Source: a bacterium
GTDB taxonomy: Bacteria > Vulcanimicrobiota > Vulcanimicrobiia > Eremiobacterales > Eremiobacteraceae
DNA: 64,000 nucleotides
Direction: 5' to 3'
Assembly (NCBI GenBank): GCA_902812405.1
Contig: CADDZI010000003.1
Location: 1-64,000, forward strand
Part shown: piece by piece, positions 26,718 to 34,200 of the stretch
Position numbering within the stretch: position 1 is the stretch's first letter
How the letters are laid out: every line of letters begins with the position of its first letter
Notes under the pieces: model-generated
Databases searched by the model: none
Told to the model about the DNA's origin: nothing
The model's input: only the letters and a program-made list of their open reading frames with translations
Program-made: the position numbers and the translations under genes

Positions 26718-27701
26718 TTACGGCTGTTGGACTTGCGTAAACCCCGCAGGAATCTCAAACAACCCGCGATCCTTATCTCCCAACTCCCGCACGTGTCCGC
26801 GCTCGACGATGACACCCGCCTGCCCGCCTTGCGGTGCACCCGACCCAAAAGAGATTGCCTCCCACAGAGCAAGGCGTCCGCTGGGAGGCGTTGGCCCGTG
26901 GTTGGAGCGGGCCGTAATCGTCGGTCTGCAGCCCGGACTCAGCGCCGCCATCTCGGGATGGCTCAATGCTTCGGCGGCGCCGTGCGGCACGCCCGCGGGC
27001 TGGCCGGGGTACGTGAGCCTGGGTTGCAGATAGCGCGAGACGAATTCGGTCAGGGTCGAGCTGAAGGAGCCGTTCTTGCACGATCCGGTGGCTTGCGTAA
27101 CCTCCAGCTTGAAGGTCACTTGGTACCCATCCGCCTGCTCGCCCGCCAAGTTCATCGTTCCGAGCGAGGTATTCGTCACGCTGATCACCATCTTCGCGGT
27201 CCCCGGTTGCGGCGGCTTCTGCGGCGGCTGAGGACCGGGGGCAGGCGCCTGCTCCGCGGGCATGGCGGGCGCACCCGCCTGCGGCGTTGCGATCCAGTAT
27301 GTCTTGTTGGCGAGACTCAGGTGGATGACCTGATTCTTATCCGGCATCACAATGGTCGCAGTCTTGTTGGCGAGATCCTCGTCCCGTTCCATGTTGTCGA
27401 GGTACGCATACGAGGCCGCCGTGCCGCTGCGCATCACTTGCATGGCGCTGCGGATGGTCTTGACAAACCCAAAAACACCATGGCCTTGTTGCAACGAACT
27501 GCCGGCGGCGGCTTGAAAATCGGCATCGAAGGATCCGTTTGCGTACGTGCCCGGCGCCGCCGCCGAGGTTGCAAAACGCGTCACCTCATCGTACGCCAGA
27601 CCGCTTGAGGCTGCGCCGGCGTTCTGTGCGGTGTGCAGTGCAAGGAAGGCAGCCGCGGCGACACCACACCCCACGGCACCCAGACTGCGTTGGAAAAACA
27701 T
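26718..27701 (-). CDS. Secreted hypothetical protein
   Basis: The 327-residue protein has a signal peptide (residues about 8-30, AAAFLALHTAQNAGA). The central part has a Pro/Gln/Ala-rich linker (about 150-168, 'APAPGPQPPQKPPQPG'). The two flanking regions have alternating strands, including 'NKTATIVMPDKNQVIHLSLANKTYW' and 'MVISVTNTSLGTMNLAGEQADGY', suggestive of a DUF4412-like beta domain, and end in 'FEIPAGFTQV'. Not a recognised enzyme. GGGGAGG about six bases before the ATG is a good ribosome site. It ends just beyond the repeat array. Confidence 0.75.
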   Translation of the reverse strand: MFFQRSLGAVGCGVAAAAFLALHTAQNAGAASSGLAYDEVTRFATSAAAPGTYANGSFDADFQAAAGSSLQQGHGVFGFVKTIRSAMQVMRSGTAASYAYLDNMERDEDLANKTATIVMPDKNQVIHLSLANKTYWIATPQAGAPAMPAEQAPAPGPQPPQKPPQPGTAKMVISVTNTSLGTMNLAGEQADGYQVTFKLEVTQATGSCKNGSFSSTLTEFVSRYLQPRLTYPGQPAGVPHGAAEALSHPEMAALSPGCRPTITARSNHGPTPPSGRLALWEAISFGSGAPQGGQAGVIVERGHVRELGDKDRGLFEIPAGFTQVQQP

Positions 27702-27781
27702 ATTAACCTCCCCTCGTCAAACACTGATGGAGCGGGAGACTCTTTGTCTCGAGAACGAGCTTGCCCTGCGCGAGGGAGCGC

Positions 27782-27922
27782 TTACACCGACGCGGTTTCG
27801 TGGAGAACGGCTAAGGACGGCATGTCCCGGCCGTCCCGTTCAACCGATGTCGTCGAGCGAAGCACGACCGGTAGGAGCAGCGAAGCGGCGGCGGCCACAG
27901 CCAGGGCGACGAACCATCTCAT
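27782..27922 (-). CDS. Possible small membrane peptide
   Basis: A 46-residue frame, 'MRWFVALAVAAAASLLLPVV...', has one hydrophobic segment (residues about 4-21) followed by a polar tail and TAA stop at 27782. GAGG occurs about 13 bases before the ATG, a long spacing. It lies in the 366-base gap between a minus-strand secreted-protein gene and a plus-strand small gene, where nothing else is evident. A chance frame in GC-rich DNA is quite possible. Confidence 0.35.
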   Translation of the reverse strand: MRWFVALAVAAAASLLLPVVLRSTTSVERDGRDMPSLAVLHETASV

Positions 27923-28073
27923 GACACGAAGGATACCTCACCCCGTAGGACAGCCGCGTGAGCCTTTTGTGACATCCGGCTGGGCAGTGCAGACCTGGCT
28001 GCGGGTCTTTTTTTCCGCCCAACGGACGCCGGCAGCCGGAGGACGGCGGCCATCCGACGAACCATGGGTGACG

Positions 28074-28265
28074 ATGCAGGTAGGCAGGAAAGTGCGCACC
28101 TTGCGTTCCCTCGATCTCGGCGACGCCGGCAAGGTCGATAAGGGAGCAGTCGGCGTGCTCGAGAGCATGAACAACGGCCCGTACATGCCGTACCTCGTCC
28201 GCTTCGAGAATGGGACCTTTGCTTTCGAAGAAGGGGAAATCGAAGAAGCCGAGCCGGATTCCTGA
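28074..28265 (+). CDS. Small SH3-like hypothetical protein
   Basis: The 63-residue frame reads 'MQVGRKVRTLRSLDLGDAGKV...' and has a beta-rich composition with acidic C-terminus ('FEEGEIEEAEPDS'). The spacing of 'RKVRTL', 'GAVGVLESM', 'YLVRFENGTF' suggests a small SH3/KOW-like barrel. A GTG six bases upstream (28068) is an alternative start. The ORF extends further upstream but that part is not protein-like. It lies 66 bases before the response-regulator gene on the same strand. Confidence 0.6.
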   Translation: MQVGRKVRTLRSLDLGDAGKVDKGAVGVLESMNNGPYMPYLVRFENGTFAFEEGEIEEAEPDS

Positions 28266-28331
28266 AAAGGTGCTGAAAGCAATTCCGGCTGCCAGCAGCC
28301 CGCGCGGCCGTTCTCGGCGAACCACTCGCGC

Positions 28332-29006
28332 ATGCGCGTGCTCCTCGTTGAAGACGATCCCAGTCTCGCCGCCTCCCTCCAGCGGGCTCTGGAGTCGCAG
28401 AAGTTCGCCGTGACCGCGGTCACCGACGGTGAACGCGGTCTTCAAGAGCTGTGCGGCAACGGTTACCAGGTTGCCATCTTGGACGTCCTCTTGCCCAAAC
28501 GCGACGGGATGTCGGTCTGCGCCGAGGCGCGGCGGCAAGGCATCGCAACGCCCATCCTCATGTTGACGGCCCGCAATGCGGTGTCGGATCGCGTCAGCGG
28601 TCTCAACGCCGGCGCCGACGACTACCTGCCCAAGCCATTTGCCTTCCCCGAACTCTTGGCGCGCATTCACGCCCTGCTGCGACGCCCGAAGAGCGAGGTG
28701 ACGCCGCGCGTGGTCTCAGCGGGTCCGATTGCCATCGACATCCTGCGCCACCAGGCCACCTGCCAGGGCCAGGTCCTGCACCTCACGCGCACCGAATACC
28801 GCCTCCTGTTGTACCTGCTGGAGAACGCCGGGATCGTGCTCGGCAAAGACGTCATCCTGGACCGCCTGTGGGGCTCGGAACACGGTGGAAATTCCAACAT
28901 CCTCGAAGTCTACGTCAAGATGCTGCGCCGCAAGTTGACCGCCGCCTGCAACAACCCGGTCATCCGCACCGTGCGCGGCGTCGGCTATACGATCGACAAG
29001 ACATGA
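28332..29006 (+). CDS. OmpR/PhoB-family response regulator
   Basis: The 224-residue protein has an N-terminal receiver domain with acidic residues Glu7/Asp8/Asp9, phospho-acceptor Asp51 in 'AILDVLLPKRDG' and a conserved Lys in 'YLPKPF'. The C-terminal winged-helix DNA-binding domain (about 128-222) includes 'LTRTEYRLLLYLLENAG' and 'TVRGVGYTID'. The kinase gene overlaps it by four bases (ATGA), so the pair is co-translated and likely partners. Upstream Shine-Dalgarno is poor. The target genes are unknown; the small secreted protein and TPR genes just downstream are candidates. Confidence 0.93.
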   Translation: MRVLLVEDDPSLAASLQRALESQKFAVTAVTDGERGLQELCGNGYQVAILDVLLPKRDGMSVCAEARRQGIATPILMLTARNAVSDRVSGLNAGADDYLPKPFAFPELLARIHALLRRPKSEVTPRVVSAGPIAIDILRHQATCQGQVLHLTRTEYRLLLYLLENAGIVLGKDVILDRLWGSEHGGNSNILEVYVKMLRRKLTAACNNPVIRTVRGVGYTIDKT

Positions 29007-29983
29007 CCCCGCGGCAGGGCGCAGTCAGCAATATCCGAGCCCCGCGCGTGCGCCTGACCATGCTGTATGCCGGACTGCTGTTGCTCCTCCAGGCGGCCTT
29101 TTCGGGCATCGTGTACGCCCTTCTCTCGCTCGTCGTGTACCAAGACGTCGAACCATTTCGGGACGACCCGGGAATCCTCGCCGCCGCCCATCATATGTTG
29201 CACGTCTATGCCCTGCGCCTGTTGGCCGCCAACGGTCTGGCGCTCATCCTTGTCGTCGCCATTGCAGCCCAACTCGCCAAGACTACCCTGCGACCGCTCG
29301 AACGCGCCATCGCCCTCCAGCGTCAGTTCACGAGCGAGGCCTCCCACGATCTGCGCACCCCGCTCGCGGTAATCCGGACGGAAACCTCGGCGGCCTTGGC
29401 CGGCACGCCGCCGGAGCCCGAACAGTACGCCGAGAGCTTGCGCATCATCGACGAACAGGCGCAGCGCATGGAGCGCCTCATCGATCAACTGCTGACCCTG
29501 TCGCACTTGGACGCGGACAGCGCCCTCGAGCGCGAACCGACCGACCTTTCGGTCGTCGTCAACGGCGTCGTGCGCCAATTGACGCCCCTGGCTGAGGCGC
29601 GCACCGTCAGCCTTCAGATCGAACGTAGCGAGAGTGCAGTCGTACTCGGCGACGAATTGAAGCTGTCCCAGCTAGTGGGCAATCTCGTGGACAATGCGAT
29701 CAAGCACGTGCCGGAACGATGCGCCGTCGCCGTCTCGGTGTGGCGCGAACGGGATAGCGCCTTCGTCCGTGTTCGCGACAACGGTCTGGGCATCAAAGCC
29801 GCTGACCTGCAGACGATCTTCGAGCGCAAACCGCAAACCAACGGGACACCTGCACGTCCACACGGCTTGGGGCTCCCCTTGTGCCGGTGGATCGCCCGCG
29901 CGCACGGCGGAGATGTCGTCGCGCAGAGCGCACCCGGGCACGGCACCATCTTCACGGTTCGCCTGCCGGCGCTGAGCGCCTAA
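29003..29983 (+). CDS. Sensor histidine kinase
   Basis: The 326-residue kinase has two membrane segments (about residues 22-46 and 71-92) enclosing only a ~25-residue external loop, so it has no real sensor domain outside. There is no obvious full HAMP domain. The H-box is 'EASHDLRTPLAV' with His115; the ATP-binding domain has 'NLVDNAIKHV' (N-box), 'VRDNGLGI' (G1) and 'HGLGLPLCRWIARAHGG' (G2). It overlaps the regulator gene by ATGA. The signal may be envelope state or a partner protein. Confidence 0.93.
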   Translation: MTPRQGAVSNIRAPRVRLTMLYAGLLLLLQAAFSGIVYALLSLVVYQDVEPFRDDPGILAAAHHMLHVYALRLLAANGLALILVVAIAAQLAKTTLRPLERAIALQRQFTSEASHDLRTPLAVIRTETSAALAGTPPEPEQYAESLRIIDEQAQRMERLIDQLLTLSHLDADSALEREPTDLSVVVNGVVRQLTPLAEARTVSLQIERSESAVVLGDELKLSQLVGNLVDNAIKHVPERCAVAVSVWRERDSAFVRVRDNGLGIKAADLQTIFERKPQTNGTPARPHGLGLPLCRWIARAHGGDVVAQSAPGHGTIFTVRLPALSA

Positions 29984-30064
29984 GCCGCGTGCTATCGGCC
30001 CGCGGCTCCGTGCCGCGGAGACGTGCGAGACTGAATAGCAGGCTGTGAGAAAGGGAGGAAATCT

Positions 30065-30376
30065 ATGAAGAACCTGAGGCCGCAAACAGTGCGGCCAGTC
30101 CTCGTGCTCGGCCTTGCTGCACTGGCGGGTCTGGGCTGCGTCGTGAGTCTCGTGGCCGACGGCACGCAGCCCGCTACCGCCAACGACGCGACCGCCCTGG
30201 CACTGGCCGACAAGCTGCTCGAGAGTCCGTCGCTCGTCGCGGATGAGAGCCCCTACAACGTCATCGATGCGATCGGTCCGGGCGGTATCACACCCGAGGA
30301 GGCCATCGTCGAGGTGACATCACGGACGATGCTGGGCGGACTGCCGGCACCGGCCGGCACCACCCCAGGGTATTAA
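30065..30376 (+). CDS. Small exported hypothetical protein
   Basis: The 103-residue protein has a hydrophobic N-terminal segment (about residues 12-31), then a mostly acidic mature part. The 'LAGLGC' around residue 25 looks a little like a lipobox, but spacing is not ideal. The C-terminus is Gly/Pro/Thr-rich. GGGAGG about eight bases upstream supports ATG 30065. It lies 81 bases after the kinase gene and four bases before the TPR gene, suggesting one transcript. No family recognised. Confidence 0.7.
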   Translation: MKNLRPQTVRPVLVLGLAALAGLGCVVSLVADGTQPATANDATALALADKLLESPSLVADESPYNVIDAIGPGGITPEEAIVEVTSRTMLGGLPAPAGTTPGY

Positions 30377-30380
30377 AGCC

Positions 30381-31211
30381 ATGCATAGATCGATGCCTCA
30401 CGCACCTGCGGCAGGTACCGCTATCGGGTCTCTCACCCCGGCCCTCCCCCGTCGTCTGCGGCGGTGGCTGCAGCACCTGACCCTCGTGATGCTTCTCGTG
30501 ACGGTGTGCGGTGCCGGAGCCTTTGCCGACAGCTTCTTTCACCGTCTGCGGGTCGACGGTCTCATGAGCGACGGCGTCTCGCTGTACCACAGCGGCGACT
30601 ACGAGAAATCCATTCAGAAGTTCAACGACGCTCTCGACCTCAGCCCCAACAACGTCGAAGCCATCTTCGACCGTGGCCTCGACGAGTACGCCCTGGGTCA
30701 ATTCCAAGCTGCCGCCGACGACTTTCAGGCCTGCCTGAGAATCCAGGCCGACTTCATCCCAGCTCTCTTTAACCTGGGTGTGGTGGACATCAGCCTCAAC
30801 CGGTTGGACGACGCCAAGAGGATCTTCCAGCAGCTGATCGCGGCCCATCCGTCGTCCGTGCGGGCTCACTTCGATATGGGCTTGTCGGCGTATTTGTCAG
30901 GCCAGCCCAGCCTTGCCGCGCAGGAGTTCGCGGTGGCCGCCCTGCTCCACCCGCAGTACGTCCAAGCTCACTACGACAAGGCCCTGGCCGAGTACCGCAC
31001 CGGCAACCTCGTGGCCGCCGATCAGGAAGTCGACGCGGCTCTCAAGCTCAATGCAACCTTTGCCCGCGCGTACTTTCTCCGCGGCGCCATTCGCCTGCGC
31101 CAGGGCAAGGATGCCGATGCCCGCGCGCAGTTTGAGACGGCCATGCGCTTGTCGGGCGACCCGGTGCTCAAATCTCTATGCTCGCAAATCATCGCCCAAA
31201 TCGGCGCCTAA
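30381..31211 (+). CDS. Membrane-anchored TPR-repeat protein
   Basis: The 276-residue protein has one hydrophobic segment at about residues 31-48 and then about six TPR units ('GVSLYHSGDYEKSIQKFNDALDLSPNN', '...YALGQFQAAADDFQACLRIQAD', etc.). The repeats mediate protein-protein contacts; it probably sits in the periplasm facing outward. The gene starts four bases after the preceding stop, with ATG 30381 (a second ATG at 30393). It is likely part of the operon starting with the two-component system. Confidence 0.85.
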   Translation: MHRSMPHAPAAGTAIGSLTPALPRRLRRWLQHLTLVMLLVTVCGAGAFADSFFHRLRVDGLMSDGVSLYHSGDYEKSIQKFNDALDLSPNNVEAIFDRGLDEYALGQFQAAADDFQACLRIQADFIPALFNLGVVDISLNRLDDAKRIFQQLIAAHPSSVRAHFDMGLSAYLSGQPSLAAQEFAVAALLHPQYVQAHYDKALAEYRTGNLVAADQEVDAALKLNATFARAYFLRGAIRLRQGKDADARAQFETAMRLSGDPVLKSLCSQIIAQIGA

Positions 31212-31223
31212 TGAACGTTCTGC

Positions 31224-31412
31224 TGCAGCGGCCGCGCTTGCGCGAATCGAGACAGCGGCTGGCCTTGGGAGACCATAAGGCGTTATGTCCTCCCCGGCCG
31301 CGTAAACGCGGCCGCTAGAATGCGGTTTGTGTAGCGGCCGCGCTTGCGCGACGAAAGAAGGCGTTCCCGCTTTACGCAGCTTGTGTAGCGGCCGCGCTTG
31401 CGCGGCCGAGAC
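31224..31412. repeat. Cluster of four interspersed palindromes
   Basis: Four copies lie between the TPR gene and a small minus-strand frame: forward at about 31224-31252 (right arm degenerate), inverted at 31293-31318 (CGGCCGCGTAAACGCGGCCG, a loop variant), and forward at 31331-31356 and 31385-31412. All have the GGCCGCGC stem version on the left. Spacing is irregular (40-70 bases), so this is a cluster and not a tandem array. Confidence 0.85.
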
Positions 31413-31444
31413 GACGTCTCGCCTTGTCCAGGAATGGGATCGCG

Positions 31445-31639
31445 CTAATTGCGCGACGAACCCAGCTTCAGAACCTTTCGCGACAGGACGAGTGTCGGCG
31501 ACGTGATGAGCGCGATGTAATACGCGTGGAGCTCCCGGGCATTGAGCGCCCTCCGCACGAAGTCAGGCTTGGGCCAGCCTTTGGCGGCCGGCGCATCGTT
31601 GCGCAGTTCCCGTTTTTCGAAGGGGCCTATTTCTCTCAT
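31445..31639 (-). CDS. Small hypothetical protein
   Basis: The 64-residue frame begins 'MREIGPFEKRELRNDAPAAKG' and has a moderately hydrophobic stretch ('AYYIALITSPTLVL') near residue 42. GGAGGG about eight bases before ATG 31639 is a good ribosome site and the main reason to accept it. No family known to me. It lies between the repeat cluster and a minus-strand gene on the same strand. Confidence 0.5.
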   Translation of the reverse strand: MREIGPFEKRELRNDAPAAKGWPKPDFVRRALNARELHAYYIALITSPTLVLSRKVLKLGSSRN

Positions 31640-31745
31640 GCCCGTACCCTCCACCGGGTCTTCACGCTCTTTGCGACCCAGTCAATAGTGTAACGCAGAA
31701 ACAGGAACCCCGGTTGCCCTCGGACGTATGGCTTTCATCCCATCC

Positions 31746-32717
31746 TCATGGTCGATGCCGAGCAAACGCCGTAGGGTCGAAGTACCAGTCTGGTAGGGTA
31801 TTCGGAAAAGCGAAGTCCGAAAAATAGTACTCGTAGTGCCCGCTGTCGGAAAATATGACCACGTGTCCTTGCGCATCGGCTGACGCACGCTGGACCAGCC
31901 AGTAGTTTCCGACAGGCGCAAATTCGACGTCGGCGACGACGCGCCCGGTCAGGGGACCAGCCCGTCCCGTAGCGTCGGCGTGAGCTTTCCAGACCTCGAA
32001 AGAATGTCCGTCCACCCACAAAGCTGTCCAGGGATGGTGCTGTTCATCCCGCAGCGCGCGGAGCAGGAGGTGGTACACTTCGTGCCCGTGGTACCACTCG
32101 GTCCCCGCCAAGCGCACGCTGTAGTACCGGTCTGCTTTCACCGTTTGGGACGCCAGGACCGGCGCGTTGGACACGCCCGGCAGCGGGGAGCCAACGGGCG
32201 GGGGAGGGGGAGAGACCGGCGGCGGCGTCGCGTACAGGAGGATGTTGTTGTCGGGGGCCGAGGGGAACGGATATCCGAACAAGGTCTCGTGCGTGCCGTC
32301 TCGATTAGGGATGAGATTTTGCATGAGTCCCTTGCCGTCGCTGCGATACCACACCTGGTAGTCGAACTCGAAGCGCCGCCCATGGTGGACGAAGATTTCG
32401 TGCATGCGGTAGTAGATGAACGGAGGATCGGGGTTGGCACGCAAGGCAGCCTCCGTTCGCTCCAAGATCTCGTCCGCACTGAGAGAGGGTAAGTCCGGCG
32501 GCGAAGGGGTGGGGGATCTTGACTCGGGCTCCCCTGTCAGCTGACTTGTTCCTTCAGCCGGGCTCATTGGTTGGACAAACAGAGCCTCTCCGGCATTGGA
32601 GACCACCGCCTTGATGTGCGCCGCCTGACCCGCCGCCGAAAAAACGCCCCCTCCGACTGCCAGCAGGGCGCTGCTCACCGTCCATGCCAGAACCCATTTT
32701 CCGGTTGCGGTTATCAC
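31746..32717 (-). CDS. Exported hypothetical protein
   Basis: The protein of about 323 residues (from GTG 32717) starts with a hydrophobic export segment. A Pro/Ser-rich linker follows, then a domain with 'SLSADEILERTEAALRANPDPPFIYYRMHEIFVHHGRRFEFDYQVWYR', and a Pro-rich loop ('PPPVSPPPPPVG') before a second beta domain. The 'LLAVGGGVFSAAGQAA' signal and the overall pattern suggest a LolA/RseB-like secreted protein. An ATG at 32828 also opens this frame, but the extra N-terminus is not protein-like; GGGGGAG precedes the GTG. It is divergent from the lipoprotein gene. Confidence 0.65.
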   Translation of the reverse strand: MITATGKWVLAWTVSSALLAVGGGVFSAAGQAAHIKAVVSNAGEALFVQPMSPAEGTSQLTGEPESRSPTPSPPDLPSLSADEILERTEAALRANPDPPFIYYRMHEIFVHHGRRFEFDYQVWYRSDGKGLMQNLIPNRDGTHETLFGYPFPSAPDNNILLYATPPPVSPPPPPVGSPLPGVSNAPVLASQTVKADRYYSVRLAGTEWYHGHEVYHLLLRALRDEQHHPWTALWVDGHSFEVWKAHADATGRAGPLTGRVVADVEFAPVGNYWLVQRASADAQGHVVIFSDSGHYEYYFSDFAFPNTLPDWYFDPTAFARHRP

Positions 32718-32892
32718 AATTTTCAGCCGACTCTCCCCCGAAGGTTTGCCCCCCTGTGGTTCGTTTTTCCCAACCTTCTCGCCCCGTGCGGGAGTGAGGA
32801 CCAAATGTGCCAAACCGAGGGGCGTCAAGGGCGCCGGTTGCGGCTGGCGAGAGGCCTCCGGTCCGGTACGGCATCATCTCGAGGGGACAACC

Positions 32893-34200
32893 GTGAGGCT
32901 TGCAACGAGACTAGCAACTCTGTGCAGCGCGGCCGCGGCGGCAGGCATCGCCGCCGCGTGCGGGGGCGGGGGTGGAGGAGGAACCATGGGCCCGCCAGCT
33001 ACGGCACCGCCCAGCGTCTGTCCCTCTCCCAACGGTTCCTACCCTCCGGCTGACTGCACGCAGTACACCGTGCAAGGGCAGAGCACCCAGACGATCGTTC
33101 GCTCGTTCCCAACGCCGACACCACCACCCTTTACGGTTCAGGACGCGATCACGGCAAGCATCGTCGTCCACAGCAACCAGCAATTTCACGGGCAGAGCGC
33201 AACCGATTTCCTGACGAACGAGACAGATGCCGGACCACAGCAAACGATCACGACGACCGACAATGTCTACTTCCAATTCCCACAAGCCGGCAACATCCTG
33301 AATATCGGGTACCACTCCCAGGATAGCAACGGGGTCACGCTGGACGTGCAAAACGGTTCCGGCAACGGCATCGTCGGTCAGGTGCCGACTCCCGCTCCCA
33401 TGTGGACCAACAATGCCTCACAGACCATTGTTGAAAACGACCCCGACGGCACGACGACGACACAGACCATCAACCCGGACGGCACCTACAGTCTGACGCG
33501 CCAGGAAACTGCGGGCACGACCAACGCCGCCGACAATCCGGACGGCTCGGGGAGCGCCAGCATCCCCAGTACATCCTTCTTCAACTTCGTCGGCACGGGC
33601 ACGGTCGTCTCGGTCACCGCACCCAGCGGCGGCTCCATCACCTTCACGTTGACCTCGTCCGGAGCTCCGACGCCGACTCCGACCCCCATTGCCCTGACCG
33701 TGCCGGCCTGGTTTGCGCCCCCGCTTGCCGCCGATGCGACGACCAATGAAGGCGTGACCTCCATCCCGGTCGCTTGCAACACCGCCCCCACGTACGGCAC
33801 GACGGGCATCCAGTTGCACGAGGTCAAGACCAACATCGATCCGGTATTCGGCATTCAGGAGACGCAGACGACGGACACCTGGGTAGGCACGGTTGGAACG
33901 ATCTGTCAGATTCTCAACGATGTCACGAAGGTTTACTACGATTTTACGGGTCAGAGCGTCCCGGTCGTCAGCGGCAGCGGCCAGCCGATCCAGACGACCA
34001 CGTTCAACGAAGCGCTGGGCCTGCAGAGCATTTCAACCGCAGCCGCCGGCCGCCACGCGCTCAGTCTGAGCCAGGCCCGGGCGGCTTTCACCTTGCGGCT
34101 CGACATGGCCCGCATCCGCGCGCAGCGCATGCGCATGCGGATCCTCACGCGCCAAGTACAGTCCCTCGAATCCTTCCTCCGACGGAGACCTGTGCGATGA
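32893..34200 (+). CDS. Lipoprotein coupled to S53 peptidase
   Basis: The 435-residue protein has a lipoprotein signal (AGIAAACGG, Cys near residue 23) and a Gly-rich linker. The mature part is rich in Thr, Asn and Gln, with two Pro-Thr repeats (near 64-71 and 257-263), and looks extracellular and beta-rich. It ends in an Arg-rich helix ('RIRAQRMRMRILTRQVQ'). No family recognised. GAGGGG precedes GTG 32893. Its TGA overlaps the ATG of the S53 peptidase gene (ATGA), so the two are translated together and probably work together outside the cell. Confidence 0.78.
   Translation: MRLATRLATLCSAAAAAGIAAACGGGGGGGTMGPPATAPPSVCPSPNGSYPPADCTQYTVQGQSTQTIVRSFPTPTPPPFTVQDAITASIVVHSNQQFHGQSATDFLTNETDAGPQQTITTTDNVYFQFPQAGNILNIGYHSQDSNGVTLDVQNGSGNGIVGQVPTPAPMWTNNASQTIVENDPDGTTTTQTINPDGTYSLTRQETAGTTNAADNPDGSGSASIPSTSFFNFVGTGTVVSVTAPSGGSITFTLTSSGAPTPTPTPIALTVPAWFAPPLAADATTNEGVTSIPVACNTAPTYGTTGIQLHEVKTNIDPVFGIQETQTTDTWVGTVGTICQILNDVTKVYYDFTGQSVPVVSGSGQPIQTTTFNEALGLQSISTAAAGRHALSLSQARAAFTLRLDMARIRAQRMRMRILTRQVQSLESFLRRRPVR

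Noticed and set aside
27840-28670. Minus-strand frame of 276 residues
   Set aside because: It overlaps the response-regulator gene, which has a clear receiver domain, and has no domain of its own.
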